A stretch of DNA of 6,610 bases from assembly GCA_945862495.1 (NCBI GenBank), contig CAMAYM010000126.1, positions 1-6,610 of the forward strand. The letters are read 5' to 3'. Shown in pieces: positions 4,968-6,610 of the stretch. The translations under genes and the position numbers were made by a program. Source of the stretch: Bordetella parapertussis. Lineage in GTDB: Bacteria > Pseudomonadota > Gammaproteobacteria > Burkholderiales > Burkholderiaceae_B. The first letter of the stretch is position 1. The number at the start of each line of letters is the position of its first letter. Below the pieces are notes generated by a model. The model searched no databases, was not told the origin of the DNA, and saw only the letters and a list, made by a program, of their open reading frames with translations.

Positions 4968-5690
4968 TTAACGGTCTGACTGCCATTGACCGTCAATCCT
5001 GTATTGCGCAGGCTTAAAGAGAGCCTTGTAGGCCATTTTTTCGCTGTTTTCGATCCAATATCCGAGATACAGCCAAGGTAGGTTCAGCTGTCGACATTGC
5101 TGAATCTGCCACAAAATGCCATAGGTCCCAAGACTGCCGGGGGTATCTGGATCGTAAAAGGTATAAACCGATGAAAGCCCTTGTTCCAGCACATCAATAA
5201 TCGAGATCATTTGAAGCATGCCATCTTGATCTCGGAACTCTACCAATCGGGTATTGACTCGGCTGGCGAGCAGAAATTCACCATATTGCTGACGACTATC
5301 TTCATCCATGCCGCCTTGAGGGTGTCGGCGAGCTTGATAGCGAGAATAGAGTGCGTAATGCTCCTCAGACCAAGTCAGCTCCGCAACAAGCGGACGAAGA
5401 TTTTTGTGGCGTTTGAGCGCACGCGTTTGTGTCCGGGTGGGTGCAAATTGATCAACACTGATTCTGACGGGTGTACACGCTTGACAGTCATCGCAGTGGG
5501 GGCGATAGGTAAATAAACCACTACGACGAAAACCCTGATCAATGAGTTGCGAATACGTATCGGATTGGATCAGATGTCCTGGAGCGGCCACTTGTGAGCG
5601 GGCCTGTCGCCCAGGCAGATAGCTGCACGGATAAGGAGCCGTGGCATAAAACTGCAAGGTGGCGAACGGTAGTTCCTTGATTTGGCTCAT
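4968..5690 (-). CDS. bpt: Aspartate/glutamate leucyltransferase (N-degron pathway)
   Basis: Bpt moves leucine from Leu-tRNA onto proteins with N-terminal Asp or Glu, making them substrates for ClpS/ClpAP. The 240-residue product has the ATE N-terminal domain with YPCSYLPGRQARSQVAAP (20-37), then YRPHCDDCQACTPVRI (62-77) with the conserved cysteines 66, 69 and 72 (Cys22 is also conserved). The C-terminal transferase domain has RYQARRHPQGGMD (117-129), SSVYTFYDPD (173-182) and LYLGYWIENSEKMAYKALFKP (207-227). Bacterial two-domain members like this belong to the Bpt subgroup of the arginyltransferase superfamily. ATG 5690 gives the common start MSQIKELPF; a GTG three codons upstream (5699-5697) is possible but adds only three residues. 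It sits between aat (52 bases) and pyrD (51 bases), so cotranscription is likely. Specificity for Asp/Glu is from the family, not shown by the sequence. Confidence 0.96.
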   Translation of the reverse strand: MSQIKELPFATLQFYATAPYPCSYLPGRQARSQVAAPGHLIQSDTYSQLIDQGFRRSGLFTYRPHCDDCQACTPVRISVDQFAPTRTQTRALKRHKNLRPLVAELTWSEEHYALYSRYQARRHPQGGMDEDSRQQYGEFLLASRVNTRLVEFRDQDGMLQMISIIDVLEQGLSSVYTFYDPDTPGSLGTYGILWQIQQCRQLNLPWLYLGYWIENSEKMAYKALFKPAQYRIDGQWQSDR

Positions 5691-5742
5691 GCAAGACACC
5701 AGGGTTAACGACAGAACTGCATGCAGATGAGAATATTACAAA

Positions 5743-6498
5743 TCATGGGGTTGTGGTCAGCGAATGCCATTGGCCTTGTAGGTCTAAGCGACCAGGCCGC
5801 CACACAATGTCTGGTTGCTTTACACGGGCAGTGACGTGAGCAAGAAATTCTGACCTTGGCACGACGGCAGCCCCAAGCGAGGCAAGATGGGCTGTTTTCA
5901 TTTGACAGTCAATCCATTCCACACCGTTGTGCTTTAAAAAAGGAACCAAATGCGCAAAGGCGATTTTGGAGGCATCATCAACACGGCTAAACATCGACTC
6001 ACCGAAAAACATGCGGCCGAGATTGACACCATACAAACCTCCGACGAGTTCACCGTTGACCCAGGTTTCTATGCTGTGCGCTTGACCCAGCAGATGCCAC
6101 GCTTCATAGGCCAGCCTCATTTCTTGGGTAATCCACGTGCCGGGTTGCCCGTTTTGTGGGGGGCGCGCACAGGCGCGAATCACTGAACCAAAGGCGGTGT
6201 CAACAGTGACGACAACAGAAAAGTCTCCACCTGATTGAGCGCGCGCGATTTGTCGTAAACGCTTTTTGAGTGAGTGTGAGAGATGAAGGTCGTCGCACTT
6301 TAAAACCATGCGAGGATCGGGCGACCACCAAAGAGGAGGTTCGTTATCAGAGAACCAAGGGAAAATACCTTGGGTATAGGCCGTACGTAAACGTGCGATC
6401 GAAAGGTCTGCACCTGCGGCCACAAGGCCCGGAGGGTCTGTCAGCGCCTGCGTCACTGGTGGAAAAGGGGTGTCGAGATCGAGCCAGGTCAGATTCAC
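5743..6498 (-). CDS. aat: Leucyl/phenylalanyl-tRNA-protein transferase
   Basis: Aat adds Leu or Phe from aminoacyl-tRNA to proteins with N-terminal Lys or Arg, marking them for ClpS/ClpAP. The 251-residue protein has all family marks: GLVAAGADLSIARL (24-37), YTQGIFPWFSDNEPPLWWSP (41-60) followed by DPRMVL (61-66), QNGQPGTWITQEM (115-127), and GGLYGVNLGRMFFGESMFS (153-171) running into the conserved DDASK (174-178), then WIDCQM (195-200). The start is GTG at 6498-6496: there is no ATG before the in-frame stop at 6534-6532, and AGG (6508-6506) lies 7 bases upstream. An ATT directly before the GTG is a less likely start. A stronger GAGGA (6516-6512) is 13 bases away, which may lower translation. 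First complete gene of the leftward operon, 33 bases after the preceding partial gene. It is cytosolic. Together with bpt it supplies both secondary N-degron routes. Confidence 0.97.
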   Translation of the reverse strand: MNLTWLDLDTPFPPVTQALTDPPGLVAAGADLSIARLRTAYTQGIFPWFSDNEPPLWWSPDPRMVLKCDDLHLSHSLKKRLRQIARAQSGGDFSVVVTVDTAFGSVIRACARPPQNGQPGTWITQEMRLAYEAWHLLGQAHSIETWVNGELVGGLYGVNLGRMFFGESMFSRVDDASKIAFAHLVPFLKHNGVEWIDCQMKTAHLASLGAAVVPRSEFLAHVTARVKQPDIVWRPGRLDLQGQWHSLTTTP

Positions 6499-6531
6499 AA
6501 TAGCGCCTGAGTCCTCAACTGCGCGGGTCGG

Positions 6532-6610
6532 CTAGCGATTAAGCGCAAGCGAGTAATGATGCATCTCGAAATGTCCGTGGGCGCGATCACGAATGTAGTG
6601 TTTGAGTGAC
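6532..6610 (-). CDS. C-terminal tail of an unidentified protein (partial)
   Basis: Reading leftward, 25 codons are open from the window edge to TAG at 6534-6532. The visible residues begin SLKHYIRDRAHGHF and end MHHYSLALNR. The stop is 33 bases before the aat start codon, so the gene is very likely the preceding member of the same operon. The fragment is too short for a domain call. NUDIX hydrolase genes are often next to aat in Burkholderiales and a tail of this kind would fit, but that rests on neighbourhood memory, not on a motif seen here. Confidence 0.55.
   Translation of the reverse strand, partial: SLKHYIRDRAHGHFEMHHYSLALNR

Noticed and set aside
4985..4997. Perfect palindrome ATTGAC-C-GTCAAT
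   Set aside because: It lies inside the last codons of bpt, is too tight for a hairpin, and the TTGACG it contains is 20 bases from the TAAAAT before pyrD, too far for a good promoter.
5181..5516. 111-codon open frame on the plus strand opposite bpt
   Set aside because: It is a shadow of the conserved bpt coding sequence, with no domain and no convincing start site.
5717..5726. 10-base palindrome CTGCATGCAG in the aat-bpt gap
   Set aside because: A 10-base palindrome is expected several times by chance in a window this long. The spacing between TGC and GCA is not the three bases of the phasin boxes.
1..6610. Mobile element, defence system, CRISPR array or RNA gene
   Set aside because: No transposase, integrase, repeat-spacer pattern, tRNA cloverleaf or rRNA stretch was seen, and the genes are conserved chromosomal ones in tight order.

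Overview
The window looks like core chromosome of a betaproteobacterium, most likely order Burkholderiales and close to Alcaligenaceae. This rests on the PF09361-type phasin, the EI24 membrane protein next to a single-domain CinA-like protein, the aat-bpt-pyrD gene cluster, and moderate G+C content by eye. The genus cannot be fixed by reading alone. No mobile element, CRISPR array, rRNA, tRNA or prophage signature was seen. Coding density is high, and the largest gene-free gaps are about 137 and 128 bases.

Layout. At the left edge, the N-terminal 104 codons of a cytosolic thioredoxin-fold protein (CDTC active site) run leftward out of the window. Divergent from it is a rightward series: an EI24/CysZ-like inner-membrane protein, a stand-alone CinA/MoaB-type (MoCF) domain protein, an IclR-family transcription regulator and a phasin. 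The phasin gene is followed by a hairpin and then by a strong bidirectional terminator. On the other side of that terminator, a leftward operon contains, in transcription order, the last codons of an unidentified upstream gene, aat (Leu/Phe-tRNA-protein transferase), bpt (Asp/Glu leucyltransferase) and pyrD (class 2 dihydroorotate dehydrogenase). The gaps in this operon are only 33, 52 and 51 bases.

How the genes fit together. aat and bpt are the two aminoacyl-tRNA-protein transferases of the bacterial N-degron pathway; both tag proteins with N-terminal leucine (or phenylalanine) for ClpS/ClpAP. pyrD makes orotate for pyrimidine synthesis and probably shares their transcript. The phasin is a polyhydroxyalkanoate (PHA) granule coat protein.

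The most informative non-coding signal is at the phasin promoter. Two nearly identical 16-base boxes (TTGTGCAnnGCAACAA) bracket a good sigma70-type promoter, and both contain TGC-N3-GCA, the core I recall for the PHA-responsive repressor PhaR. A third TGC-N3-GCA lies in the leader of the IclR gene just upstream. This suggests that the regulator and the phasin answer to the same PHA-sensing repressor. I did not find a convincing novel multi-gene system; the window is mostly conserved housekeeping genes plus this regulatory arrangement.
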